64,000 bases of DNA, from assembly GCF_000425185.1 (NCBI RefSeq), contig NZ_KE384327.1, positions 1 through 64,000 of the forward strand. Direction: 5' to 3'. Shown here one piece after another: positions 18,424 to 26,604 of the stretch. Origin of the DNA: Pleomorphomonas koreensis DSM 23070. GTDB lineage: Bacteria; Pseudomonadota; Alphaproteobacteria; Rhizobiales; Pleomorphomonadaceae. Numbering within the stretch: the first letter of the stretch is position 1; the number at the start of each line of letters is the position of its first letter. Below the pieces are notes generated by a model. It saw only the letters and a list, made by a program, of their open reading frames with translations. It did no database searches and had not been told where the DNA came from. The position numbers were made by a program, and so were the translations under genes.

Positions 18424-19998
18424 ATGTCAAACCTGGCCCCGAATGCCGCCGGCCCGGCCGGCACCGAAGCGGTCGCCCCGATCGTCCGCATGGTCGGCAT
18501 CGAGAAGCATTTCAACACCATCCCCGTGCTGAAGGGCGTCAACCTCGACATCCGCCCCGGCGAGGTGCACGTGCTGCTCGGCGAGAACGGCGCCGGCAAG
18601 TCGACGCTGATGAAGATCCTGACCGGCATTCACGAGCCGACCGGCGGCGAGATCGTGCTCGACGGCGTCAGCCACCCGCTGGTGACGCCGCGGCAGGCCA
18701 GCGATGCCGGCATCTCGATCATCTATCAGGAACTCTCGGTCATCAACGAGTTGTCGGCGCTGGAAAACCTGTTCGTCGGCCGCCTGCCCGTGAAGCGCCG
18801 CCTCGGCATTCCCGTCGTCGACTGGAAGCTGATGGAGGCGGAGGCGCGGTCGATCGTCGACCGGCTCGGCCTCGTCGGCCTCGACCTCTTCAAGCCGGTC
18901 GGCGAAATGCCGATCGCCCACCGCCAGATCATCGAGATCGCCAAGTCGCTGATGAAGAACGTCCGCGTCCTGGTGATGGACGAGCCGACGTCGTCGCTGA
19001 CCTCGGTGGAGACCGAGCGGCTGTTCGCCCTCGTCCGCCAGCTCCGGGGCGAGGGCACGGCGATCCTGTTCATCTCGCACAAGCTCGACGAGGTGCGCGA
19101 GATCGGCGACAGCTTCTCGGTGCTGAAAGACGGCGTCTCCACCGGCCACGGCCGCATCGCCGACACCACCAACGACGACCTCGTCCGCATGATGGTCGGC
19201 CGCGTCGTCAAGCAGCGCTTCCTCGCCGAAGGTACCATCGACCGCACCTCCATGCCGGTGCTGAAGGTGGAGAACGTCACCAGCGCCGACCGCCGCCGCG
19301 TGCGCGACGTCAGCTTCGAGGTGCACCACGGCGAGGTGCTGGGCTTTGCCGGCCTGGTCGGTTCCGGCCGCACCGATCTGATGAACTGCCTGTTCGGCGC
19401 CGAGCGGCGGGCCGGCGGCAAGATCATCCTGAACGGCCAGGACATCACGCCGGACAATCCGGTCGAGGCGGTGAAATCGGGCATGGCCTATCTCACCGAG
19501 AACCGCCGCCAGACCGGCTTCACCCCCAACTTCACCATCGAGGGCAACATCGCCGTCACCAAGTCGGTGAAGGACGCGCCGCTCCGCGGCACCTGGGGCC
19601 TCGTCGACCGCAAGGCCGAGCGGGCGGTGGCCGAGGAGCAGCGGCGGCGGCTCTCCATCCGCTGCGCCGGCATCGACCAGAGCATCCTCGAACTGTCGGG
19701 CGGCAACCAGCAGAAGGTGCTGGTCGGCAAGTGGATGTCGATCGGCCCGTCGGTGATCATCTTCGACGAGCCGACGCGCGGCATCGACGTCGGCGCCAAG
19801 TCGCAGATCCACGAAATCATCCGGGCGCTCGCCAATGCCGGCAAGGCGGTGATCATGGTGTCGTCCGAACTCCCCGAAATCCTGGCCGTCTGCGACCGCG
19901 TCGCGGTGTTCCGCAACGGCCGCATCATGGACATTCTCGACGGCGCCACGGCGACCGAGGAATCCATCCTGAGCGTCGCAATGAGGGACGGCAAATGA
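18424..19998 (+). CDS. alsA: D-allose ABC transporter ATP-binding protein (two ABC domains)
   Basis: A 524-residue tandem ATPase of the ribose/allose class. Domain 1 has Walker A GENGAGKST, Q-loop YQELSVINELSALEN and Walker B LVMDEPTSSLT. Domain 2 (from about 280) has the usual degenerate Walker A GLVGSGRTDLMN and an intact signature LSGGNQQKVLVGKW, then IIFDEPTRGIDVGAK. The ATG at 18424 is preferred over an in-frame ATG at 18355, because the conserved part starts close after it (IVRMVGIEKHFN). It overlaps alsC by ATGA. Confidence 0.93.
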   Translation: MSNLAPNAAGPAGTEAVAPIVRMVGIEKHFNTIPVLKGVNLDIRPGEVHVLLGENGAGKSTLMKILTGIHEPTGGEIVLDGVSHPLVTPRQASDAGISIIYQELSVINELSALENLFVGRLPVKRRLGIPVVDWKLMEAEARSIVDRLGLVGLDLFKPVGEMPIAHRQIIEIAKSLMKNVRVLVMDEPTSSLTSVETERLFALVRQLRGEGTAILFISHKLDEVREIGDSFSVLKDGVSTGHGRIADTTNDDLVRMMVGRVVKQRFLAEGTIDRTSMPVLKVENVTSADRRRVRDVSFEVHHGEVLGFAGLVGSGRTDLMNCLFGAERRAGGKIILNGQDITPDNPVEAVKSGMAYLTENRRQTGFTPNFTIEGNIAVTKSVKDAPLRGTWGLVDRKAERAVAEEQRRRLSIRCAGIDQSILELSGGNQQKVLVGKWMSIGPSVIIFDEPTRGIDVGAKSQIHEIIRALANAGKAVIMVSSELPEILAVCDRVAVFRNGRIMDILDGATATEESILSVAMRDGK

Positions 19999-20945
19999 GC
20001 CAGCGCGTGAAACTCGGCAAACTCTGGGACATCTACGGGACGCTCTGCATCCTCCTGGTGATCGTGGTGCTGTTCAGCGCCCTGTCGCCGACCTATTTCA
20101 CCCGGCCCGAGAACATCGTGCAGATCTTCCTGCAAAGCTCGATCACCATCATGATCGCGCTCGGCGAGTTCTTCCCGATCCTGATCGCCGGCATCGACCT
20201 CTCCGTCGGCTCGGTGCTGGCGCTGACCGGCATGATGACCGCCCAGCTGATGGTCGCCGGCTTCGACCCGACGCTGGCCGTGCTGATCGGCGGCATCGGC
20301 GGCGGCCTGACGCTCGGCGCCATCAACGGCCTGCTGGTCAACTTCACCGGCCTGCATCCGTTCATCATCACGCTCGGCACCAACGCCATCTTCCGTGGCG
20401 TCACCATGATCATCTCCGGCGCCAGCCCGGTGTTCGGCTTCTCCTACGACTTCGTCAACACGGTGACCGGCTTCGTCGGCTTCGTGCCGGTGCCGGTGAT
20501 CTTCGCGCTGTCGTTCGCCGCCGTGCTGTGGTTCTTCACCGCCAAGACGCGCCTCGGCCGCAACATCTACGCCGTCGGCGGCAACAAGGAATCGGCCTTC
20601 TATTCGGGCATCGACGTCAAGCTGCACACGCTGATCGTCTTCATGATCTCCGGCCTGTGCGCCGGTCTCGCCGGCGTCCTCTCCATCGCCCGCCTCGGCG
20701 CCGCCGAGCCGGCGGCCGGCACCGGCTTCGAGACCTACGCCATCGCGGCGGTGATCATCGGCGGCACCAGCTTCTTCGGCGGCAAGGGGCGCATCCCCTC
20801 GGTGGTGATCGGCGGCCTGATCATCGGCACCATCAACAACGGCCTCAACATCCTGCGCGTGCCCACCTTCTACCAACTGGTGGTGATGGGCGGCCTGATC
20901 ATCTCGGCCGTGGCGCTCGACCGGCTGATCGCCCGCATGCGCTGA
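19995..20945 (+). CDS. alsC: D-allose ABC transporter permease
   Basis: A 316-residue inner-membrane permease of the ribose/allose type with about nine hydrophobic segments. It starts GTLCILLVIVVLFSALSPTYF. The family motifs LIAGIDLSVGSVLALTGMMTAQL (about 58-80) and INGLLVNFTGLHPFIITLGTNAIFRG (about 105-130) are present. The late GGTSFFGGKGRIPSVVIGGLIIG helix region is intact. It is coupled to alsA by a four-base overlap. A 132-base C-rich gap separates it from alsE. Confidence 0.93.
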   Translation: MSQRVKLGKLWDIYGTLCILLVIVVLFSALSPTYFTRPENIVQIFLQSSITIMIALGEFFPILIAGIDLSVGSVLALTGMMTAQLMVAGFDPTLAVLIGGIGGGLTLGAINGLLVNFTGLHPFIITLGTNAIFRGVTMIISGASPVFGFSYDFVNTVTGFVGFVPVPVIFALSFAAVLWFFTAKTRLGRNIYAVGGNKESAFYSGIDVKLHTLIVFMISGLCAGLAGVLSIARLGAAEPAAGTGFETYAIAAVIIGGTSFFGGKGRIPSVVIGGLIIGTINNGLNILRVPTFYQLVVMGGLIISAVALDRLIARMR

Positions 20946-21077
20946 CGGGACCTCCTCCGGACCCCATATGACAAGTCCCGCCCCGCCGCCTCCTCCCCGG
21001 CGGAGCGGCTCGCCCCCGCCGCCCCTCCCACGGCGGGGGAACCGCCGGCCGGGACCGGCCCAGACCAGGACGACACG

Positions 21078-21761
21078 ATGAAGATCAAGATCTCCCCCTC
21101 CCTGATGTGCATGGACCTCCTGCGCTTCAAGGACCAGCTCGCCTTCCTCGACAGCCACGCCGACTTCCTGCACATCGACATCATGGACGGCCACTACGTG
21201 CCGAATCTCACGCTGTCGCCGTTCTTCATGGAGAGCGTCGCCAAGGTGTCGAAGCTGCCGATGGACTGCCACCTGATGACCACCGACCCGTGGATGTGGG
21301 TGCCGATCATGGCCAAGGCGGGCGCCGGCTTCATCTCGCCGCAGGCCGAGACCATCAACGCCATCGCCTTCCGCATCCTCGCCAAGATCCGCGAACTCGG
21401 CTGCAAGCCCGGCATCGTCGTCAACCCGGCGACGCCGCTCGACAGCCTCAAGCACTACATCCACCTGATCGACAAGATCACCATCATGACCGTCGATCCC
21501 GGCTATGCCGGCCAGCCGTTCATCGAGGAAATGCTGGACAAGATCGCCGAGGCCAAGCGCCTGCGCGAGGCGCGCGGCCTCAAGTTCCTGATCGAGGTCG
21601 ACGGCTCCTGCAACAAGCGCACCTACGCCCGCCTCGCCGCGGCCGGCGCCGACGTGTTCATCGTCGGCACCTCGGGCCTGTTCAACAACCACGAGGACAT
21701 CGCCGAGGCCTGGAAGATCATGACCGCCGACATCGAAGCGGCGCTCGGAGCGGCGGCATGA
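21078..21761 (+). CDS. alsE: D-allulose-6-phosphate 3-epimerase
   Basis: A 227-residue TIM-barrel epimerase of the ribulose-phosphate 3-epimerase family. It converts D-allulose-6-phosphate to fructose-6-phosphate, the last step of allose use. The AlsE hallmarks are present: ISPSLMCMDLLRFKDQ, then FLHIDIMDGHYVPNLTLSPFF (metal His and Asp), MTVDPGYAGQPF and the phosphate loop VDGSCNKRTYARLAAAGADVFIVGTSGLF. The MCMD and NLTLSPFF segments separate AlsE from the pentose-phosphate enzyme Rpe. Start at 21078, preceded by CCAGGACGA. It overlaps alsK by ATGA. Confidence 0.93.
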   Translation: MKIKISPSLMCMDLLRFKDQLAFLDSHADFLHIDIMDGHYVPNLTLSPFFMESVAKVSKLPMDCHLMTTDPWMWVPIMAKAGAGFISPQAETINAIAFRILAKIRELGCKPGIVVNPATPLDSLKHYIHLIDKITIMTVDPGYAGQPFIEEMLDKIAEAKRLREARGLKFLIEVDGSCNKRTYARLAAAGADVFIVGTSGLFNNHEDIAEAWKIMTADIEAALGAAA

Positions 21762-22651
21762 GCGTCTTCGCCGGCATCGACCTCGGCGGCACGCATACCC
21801 GCTTCGCCGTGATGGCGGACGGCGCCTTCGTCACGTCCGAGAAATACGTCACCGCCGACCTGATGGCGGCCGGTCCGAGGCTCGCCGGCGTCATCGACCG
21901 CTACCGCGAGGTGATCGACCGCACCGGCCTCGCCCCGCGGGCGGTCGGCATCGGCCTGCCGGCAACGCTCGACGCGGCCCGCCGCACCGTGCTGTCGGCG
22001 CCCAACGTCGACGGTCTCGACGGCCTCGACGTCGTCGATCTCCTGCAAGGCGCCTTCGGCGTGCCGGTCGTCGCCGAGCGCGACGTCAACTTCCAGTTCT
22101 TCCACGACATGACGGCGAGCGGCCGGACCCCGAAGGTGGCGCTCGGCGTCTACATCGGCACCGGCGTCGGCAACGCGGTGTGGATCAACGGCTTCTACAC
22201 CGGCGCCCACGGCTCGGCCGCCGAGCTTGGCCACATCCCGGTGCCCGGCGCCACCGGCACCTGCGGCTGCGGCAAGGTCGGCTGCCTTGAAACCGTGTGC
22301 TGCGGCCGCTGGCTGAAGGGCTGGCAGGAGAAGAACGCGCCTCAGACGCCGATCGCCGACATCTTCGCCCGCCACGGCGGCCATCCGGACATCCGCGGCT
22401 TCGTCGAGACGGCGGCGATGGCCGTCGCCACGGCCGTCAACATCATCGACCCCGAGCTGGTGTTCCTCGGCGGCGGCGTCCTGGAGATGCCGGCCTTTCC
22501 GCTGGAGACGCTGAAGGCGCGCCTCCTCGCCCACACCCGCGCGCCCTTCCCGCGCGACGTGCTGGAGGTGCGCCTTGCCTCCAACCTCGGCGACAGCGGC
22601 GCCCGCGGCGCCTCGCTCTACGTCGCCAACCAGTTCGGACCGCAACCATGA
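21758..22651 (+). CDS. alsK: D-allose kinase (ROK family)
   Basis: A 297-residue cytoplasmic sugar kinase that phosphorylates D-allose at C6. It has the phosphate motif GIDLGGTHTRFAV (residues 6-18) and a central catalytic segment ERDVNFQFFHDM. The zinc site is intact: ELGHIPVPGATGTCGCGKVGCLE. C-terminal FLGGGVLEMP binds nucleotide. The zinc site here contrasts with the ROK part of the NanE-NanK fusion, which has lost it. ATGA overlaps at both ends place it firmly inside the als operon. Confidence 0.92.
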   Translation: MSVFAGIDLGGTHTRFAVMADGAFVTSEKYVTADLMAAGPRLAGVIDRYREVIDRTGLAPRAVGIGLPATLDAARRTVLSAPNVDGLDGLDVVDLLQGAFGVPVVAERDVNFQFFHDMTASGRTPKVALGVYIGTGVGNAVWINGFYTGAHGSAAELGHIPVPGATGTCGCGKVGCLETVCCGRWLKGWQEKNAPQTPIADIFARHGGHPDIRGFVETAAMAVATAVNIIDPELVFLGGGVLEMPAFPLETLKARLLAHTRAPFPRDVLEVRLASNLGDSGARGASLYVANQFGPQP

Positions 22652-23103
22652 CCAGGATCGTCATCTCCTCCGACCACGTCGGCCTCGGCCTCCGCAAGGC
22701 CGTCGCCGCCCATCTCCAGGCGCGCGGCTGCGTCGTCGAGGACGTCGGCCCGACGAGCGACGCCCGCACCGACTATCCGAAATGGGGCGAGGCGGCCGCC
22801 CGCATCGTCCGCGACGGCGGCGCCGACTTCGGCATCGTCATCTGCGGCACCGGCTTCGGCATCTCGCTCGCCGCCAACAAGCTCAAGGGCATCCGCTGCG
22901 TCGTCTGTTCCGAGCCCTATACGGCCAGACTGTCGCGCCAGCACAACAACGCCAACATGCTGGCCTTCGGCGCCCGCGTCGTCGGTGAGGATCTGGCGCT
23001 GATGATCGTCGACGCTTTCCTCGATGCCGCGTTCGAGGGCGGCCGCCACGCCAACCGCGTCGCCATGATCGGCGACATCGAGGCGCGCGAAGGCGGCGGC
23101 TGA
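22648..23103 (+). CDS. rpiB: Allose-6-phosphate / ribose-5-phosphate isomerase B
   Basis: A 151-residue RpiB. In the als pathway it isomerises allose-6-phosphate to allulose-6-phosphate; it can also act on ribose-5-phosphate. Active-site features are visible: ISSDHVGLGLRKAV, the catalytic Cys in ICGTGFGISLAANKLKGIR, and CSEPYTARLSRQHNNANMLAFGARVVG. It completes a full route allose, allose-6-P, allulose-6-P, fructose-6-P with alsK and alsE. Its start overlaps the alsK stop. A strong terminator follows. Confidence 0.93.
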   Translation: MTRIVISSDHVGLGLRKAVAAHLQARGCVVEDVGPTSDARTDYPKWGEAAARIVRDGGADFGIVICGTGFGISLAANKLKGIRCVVCSEPYTARLSRQHNNANMLAFGARVVGEDLALMIVDAFLDAAFEGGRHANRVAMIGDIEAREGGG

Positions 23104-23105
23104 TC

Positions 23106-23157
23106 CGGAGCATGTCCGGCCAAAGCCAGTTCGCCGGACATGCTCCGTCTTTTTCTT
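23106..23157 (+). terminator. als operon terminator
   Basis: Perfect 14-base arms CGGAGCATGTCCGG and CCGGACATGCTCCG around a 14-base loop, followed by TCTTTTTCTT. A classical intrinsic terminator three bases after the rpiB stop. Confidence 0.9.
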
Positions 23158-23207
23158 CCGCGCAGTTTCGGCCGCTGGACCGGATTTCCGGGATTGCCGG
23201 ACATTCT

Positions 23208-24128
23208 CTAGCCGCGCGCCAGCAGCGTCTCGACCTCGGCTCGCGTCGGCGCCGCCTCGGAGGAGCCTTCCCTGGTGCAGGCGAGCGCGCCGCAGGCCGC
23301 CGCGAAGCGGATGGCCGCCTCCACCGCCATGCCCTCGGCGAGCGCCACGGCGAGGCCGGCGGCGAAGCAGTCGCCGGCCGCCACCGTATCGACCGCCGTC
23401 ACCGCGAACGGCGGCACGTGGCCGCGGAAGCCGGCGCCGTCGGCATAGACGCCGCGGGCACCCATCTTGACGACGGCGAGCGGCAGGCCGGTCTCCCTGA
23501 GCCGACCGGCGGCGGCCGCCGCCGCCTCGACGTCGACCGGTGCGATGCCGGTCAGCGCCTCGGTCTCGATCTCGTTGGGCGTCAGCGCGTCGAACAGGCG
23601 GATGGTGTCGGCCGACACCGGACGATCCGGCGCCGGCGCCGGATCGAGGATGGCCAGCGCGCCGGCCCGCCGCGCCAGCTCCACCGCCTTCAGCGTCGCC
23701 GCGAACGGATGTTCGAGCTGGGCGAGCAGCACCTTCGCATCCGCGAACAGCGGCGCCGCCGCCGCCACCTGATCCACCGCGAGGCCGGTGTTGGCGCCGG
23801 GCACCACGGTGATGGCATTCTCGCCGCGGCCGTCGATGGCGATGACGGCGATGCCGGTCGGCAGCACGGGGTCGACGGCGAGATGGCCGGGATCGACGCC
23901 GAGGCCGCCAAGCCGTGCACGGATGAAATCGCCGAAGGAATCGGCGCCGACGCGGCCGATGAAGCGCACCGGCGCGCCAAGCCGCGCCACGGCCACCGAC
24001 TGGTTGGCGCCCTTGCCGCCGGGCACCATGGCATAGCGATGGCCGGTGAGCGATTCGCCGGGGCGCGGCGCCCGGTCGGCGTAGGTGACGATGTCGACGT
24101 TGACCGAGCCGATGACGATGACGGACAA
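23208..24128 (-). CDS. rbsK: Ribokinase (PfkB family)
   Basis: A 306-residue sugar kinase. It has the N-terminal IVIGSVNVDIVTYADRAPRPGESL, the PfkB-1 signature GGKGANQSVAVARLGA and FIGRVGADSFGDF. The C-terminal DTVAAGDCFAAGLAVALAEG carries the catalytic Asp and anion hole. The length fits RbsK (about 305-309). The start is taken as TTG at 24128 because GGAG lies six bases upstream and the conserved strand begins immediately; no ATG fits. It is convergent with the als operon and divergent from a ROK regulator 115 bases away. D-ribose is the likely substrate, but other pentoses or nucleosides are possible. Confidence 0.88.
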   Translation of the reverse strand: MSVIVIGSVNVDIVTYADRAPRPGESLTGHRYAMVPGGKGANQSVAVARLGAPVRFIGRVGADSFGDFIRARLGGLGVDPGHLAVDPVLPTGIAVIAIDGRGENAITVVPGANTGLAVDQVAAAAPLFADAKVLLAQLEHPFAATLKAVELARRAGALAILDPAPAPDRPVSADTIRLFDALTPNEIETEALTGIAPVDVEAAAAAAGRLRETGLPLAVVKMGARGVYADGAGFRGHVPPFAVTAVDTVAAGDCFAAGLAVALAEGMAVEAAIRFAAACGALACTREGSSEAAPTRAEVETLLARG

Positions 24129-24243
24129 GACTATCTCCGGGCGGCGGACCTTTGCATGCGGCCGGCATCGTTGTATCGCTGGAGCATTGGACCGGAAAGC
24201 CGCATTTCGGTTCGGCGGAGAGGCGTGGGTCCGGGAGCGGGTG

Positions 24244-25365
24244 ATGACGGGAATTCGGTCGACGACGCGGCTCGGACGGACGCCGCCGGCCGCCAAGGAT
24301 GGGCCGGGCCTCAACCACGGCGACATCGCCGACCACAATTGCCGCATCGTGCTGGAGCTTCTGCGCGTCTGCGGGCCGCTGACCCGCCGCGACCTCGCCG
24401 CCCGCCTCGGGCTGACCGAGCCGGCGATCACCGGCATCGTCGGGCGTCTGGAAGGCCGCGGCCTCGTCGCCTCGCGCCGGCAGGCCGACGCCGGCCGCTA
24501 TCCGGCCACCGAATTCCGGCTGCGGCCGGAGGGCGCCGTGGCGCTCGGCCTGCGGCTGGCCCGCCGGGCGGCGGCGGCCGTGCTGGTCGACGCGGCCGGC
24601 AGCGTCATTGCCGAGAGGCGCGACCTGACGCCGGACGAACTGATCGCCGCCGGCCGGGCGCTGCTCGCCGTCAAGCCGGCCGGGGCATCGGTGCTGGGCG
24701 TCGGCGTGGCGCTGTCGCCCGACGACGGCATCGGCCTTGATGACGTGCAGGCGGCCTTCGCGCCGCTCCCGGTGTTCGCCGACGCCGACAGCGCCGCCGC
24801 CGCCACCGCCGAGCGGCTGATCGGCGCCGGCGACCGCGACGGCGGTTTCGTCAGCATCCTGGTTACCCGGTCCGGCGTGCGGGCCGGCCTCTCGATCGGC
24901 GGCCGGCCGTTCCACGGCATGCACGGCTTTGCCGGCGGCATCGGCGCCATGCGCACCGGCGAGGCCCGCGCGCCGCTGGCCGACGGCCTGTCGCCCCACC
25001 GGCTGGACGCGGCGATCGCTGCCGGCGGCGACCGCGAGGCCGCCATCGCCGGCTGGGCGCGCCAGGCGGCCGACCACCTGCTCGACGCGGTGGTGGCGAT
25101 CTCCGGCGTGGTGGTGCCGGGACTGATCGTCATCGGCGGCGACCTTCCCGGCGCGGCGCTCGACGCGGTGGTCAGCGAGACGCTGGCCACGCCGGTGGCG
25201 ATCGGCGGCCGGCCGACCACCGCCGCCTGGATGCCGCCGCTCCGCCGCTCGACGCTGCCGGCGGCCGGCGTCGCCGAGGGCGCCGCGCTGTTGCCGCTCC
25301 TCGAATTCCTGCTGCCCGATCCCAGGCGGCTCAGGGAGACGCCGGTCGCGCCGCCTCGGTCCTGA
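24244..25365 (+). CDS. ROK-family transcriptional regulator, divergent from ribokinase
   Basis: A 373-residue protein. The N-terminal winged helix (about 20-90) reads HGDIADHNCRIVLELLRVCGPLTRRDLA, then LGLTEPAITGIVGRLEGRGLV. The rest is a ROK fold, strongly degenerate: the DxGxT phosphate motif is absent (GLRLARRAAAAVLVDAAG) and there is no zinc-site cysteine cluster, so it is a regulator and not a kinase. ATG 24244 has GGGAG upstream. It probably controls rbsK across the shared 115-base promoter region (inference). Its 3' end overlaps the convergent ROK gene by 35 bases. Confidence 0.82.
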   Translation: MTGIRSTTRLGRTPPAAKDGPGLNHGDIADHNCRIVLELLRVCGPLTRRDLAARLGLTEPAITGIVGRLEGRGLVASRRQADAGRYPATEFRLRPEGAVALGLRLARRAAAAVLVDAAGSVIAERRDLTPDELIAAGRALLAVKPAGASVLGVGVALSPDDGIGLDDVQAAFAPLPVFADADSAAAATAERLIGAGDRDGGFVSILVTRSGVRAGLSIGGRPFHGMHGFAGGIGAMRTGEARAPLADGLSPHRLDAAIAAGGDREAAIAGWARQAADHLLDAVVAISGVVVPGLIVIGGDLPGAALDAVVSETLATPVAIGGRPTTAAWMPPLRRSTLPAAGVAEGAALLPLLEFLLPDPRRLRETPVAPPRS

Positions 25366-26545
25366 GCGGCACGCGCCTCAGTTGACCGGCGTCGGCCGAC
25401 GGCAGGCCGAGCCGATGGGCGAGCGGCATGGCCGCCGCGCCGAGGGCGGCGGCGTCTTCCGAGCAGACGGCGCGGTGCAGGGCGGCCGGCGGCAGGCCGG
25501 CGGCGATCTGCGCCTTCCGCGTTTCGGCGATCAGCTCGTCGATCAGGCGCACCGGCATCCGGCCGCCGACCAGCACCGCCTCAGGATCGGCGATCAGTGC
25601 GATATGCGACACCGCTTCGGCCAGCCAGCCGGCGGCGCGGGCGATCCAGGCCGACACCAGCGCCCGCCCCCGGCCGTCGAGGGCGGCCAGTTCCGCCGGC
25701 GTGCCGACGACGATGCCGTGGGCGCGCAGGTGGTCGTAGAGCAGGAACATCGAGAACAGCTCACCGAACTGGCGGATGCGGCGGCGGCCGTCGTCCGGGG
25801 TCTCCAGCACCGGCAGACAGCCGATCTCGCCATTGATGCCGCCCGCCCCCTTGTGGCGGACGCCGTCGATGACCAGCGCGCCGCCGACGCAGGCGTTGGC
25901 GAGCACATAGAAGAAGCTGCCGATCTCGGTGCCGAGGCCGTAGTCGATCTCGCCGAGGGCGGCGGCGTTGGCGTCGTTGTCGATGAACACCGGATGCGGC
26001 GTCACCGCCTCGACGGCGCCGCGCAGGTCGAAGCCGGTCCAGGCGGCATAGGCGGCCGGCCGGCCGATGACGTCGATTTCGCCAAGCCAGTCGGGCACGG
26101 CGAGGCCGACACCGGCCAGCCGGCCCTCGTCGATCAGCTTGCGGCGACGGAAGCTGGACAGCGCATCGGCGAACAGCGCCACGAACTCGTCCGGCAGGAT
26201 GAAGCGTTTCTCGTGGTGGACGCGGCCGCGCACCGTGCCGGTGGCGTCGACCACCACCACCGTCAGGTGGTCGCGGTCGATGTTGGCGCCGACCGAGAAC
26301 AGGCCCTCGGGATCGATTTCCAGCTCGATGGCCGGCTGACCCCTGAGACCGTGGCGTCGCCGCGCCTCGATCACCAGTCCCTCGTCGGCGAGGCGTTCGA
26401 CGATGCGGGCGATCGCCTGCTTGGTGAGGCCGCAGCGCGCCGCCAGCTCGGTGCGGGAAATCGGCGCGCCGCGATGGATGGCCGCCAGCACCAGCTGGCG
26501 GTTTCTCAAGGCGGCCTGTTCGGCGTTCGATCCGAGCAAGTTCAC
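25331..26545 (-). CDS. ROK-family transcriptional regulator of the mannosidase operon
   Basis: 404 residues. The winged helix at about 10-75 reads NRQLVLAAIHRGAPISRTELAARCGLTKQAIARIVERLADEGLV. The ROK domain follows: VGANIDRDHLTVVVVDATG, then IDNDANAAALGEIDYG and a GINGEIGCLP segment in place of the zinc site. The cysteine cluster is missing, as in other NagC/XylR-type regulators. The GTG start at 26545 has a strong GGAGGAGGG upstream; the longer frame to 26608 overlaps the mannosidase gene. It lies 59 bases after the mannosidase stop on the same strand, so it likely senses a mannose-type sugar and controls this operon (inference). Confidence 0.85.
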   Translation of the reverse strand: MNLLGSNAEQAALRNRQLVLAAIHRGAPISRTELAARCGLTKQAIARIVERLADEGLVIEARRRHGLRGQPAIELEIDPEGLFSVGANIDRDHLTVVVVDATGTVRGRVHHEKRFILPDEFVALFADALSSFRRRKLIDEGRLAGVGLAVPDWLGEIDVIGRPAAYAAWTGFDLRGAVEAVTPHPVFIDNDANAAALGEIDYGLGTEIGSFFYVLANACVGGALVIDGVRHKGAGGINGEIGCLPVLETPDDGRRRIRQFGELFSMFLLYDHLRAHGIVVGTPAELAALDGRGRALVSAWIARAAGWLAEAVSHIALIADPEAVLVGGRMPVRLIDELIAETRKAQIAAGLPPAALHRAVCSEDAAALGAAAMPLAHRLGLPSADAGQLRRVPLRTEAARPASP

Positions 26546-26604
26546 GCGCCGGCCCTCCTCCGTCCGCGGACCGATCGGCGGACGGAGGGAGAGTAGCCGG
26601 CCGG

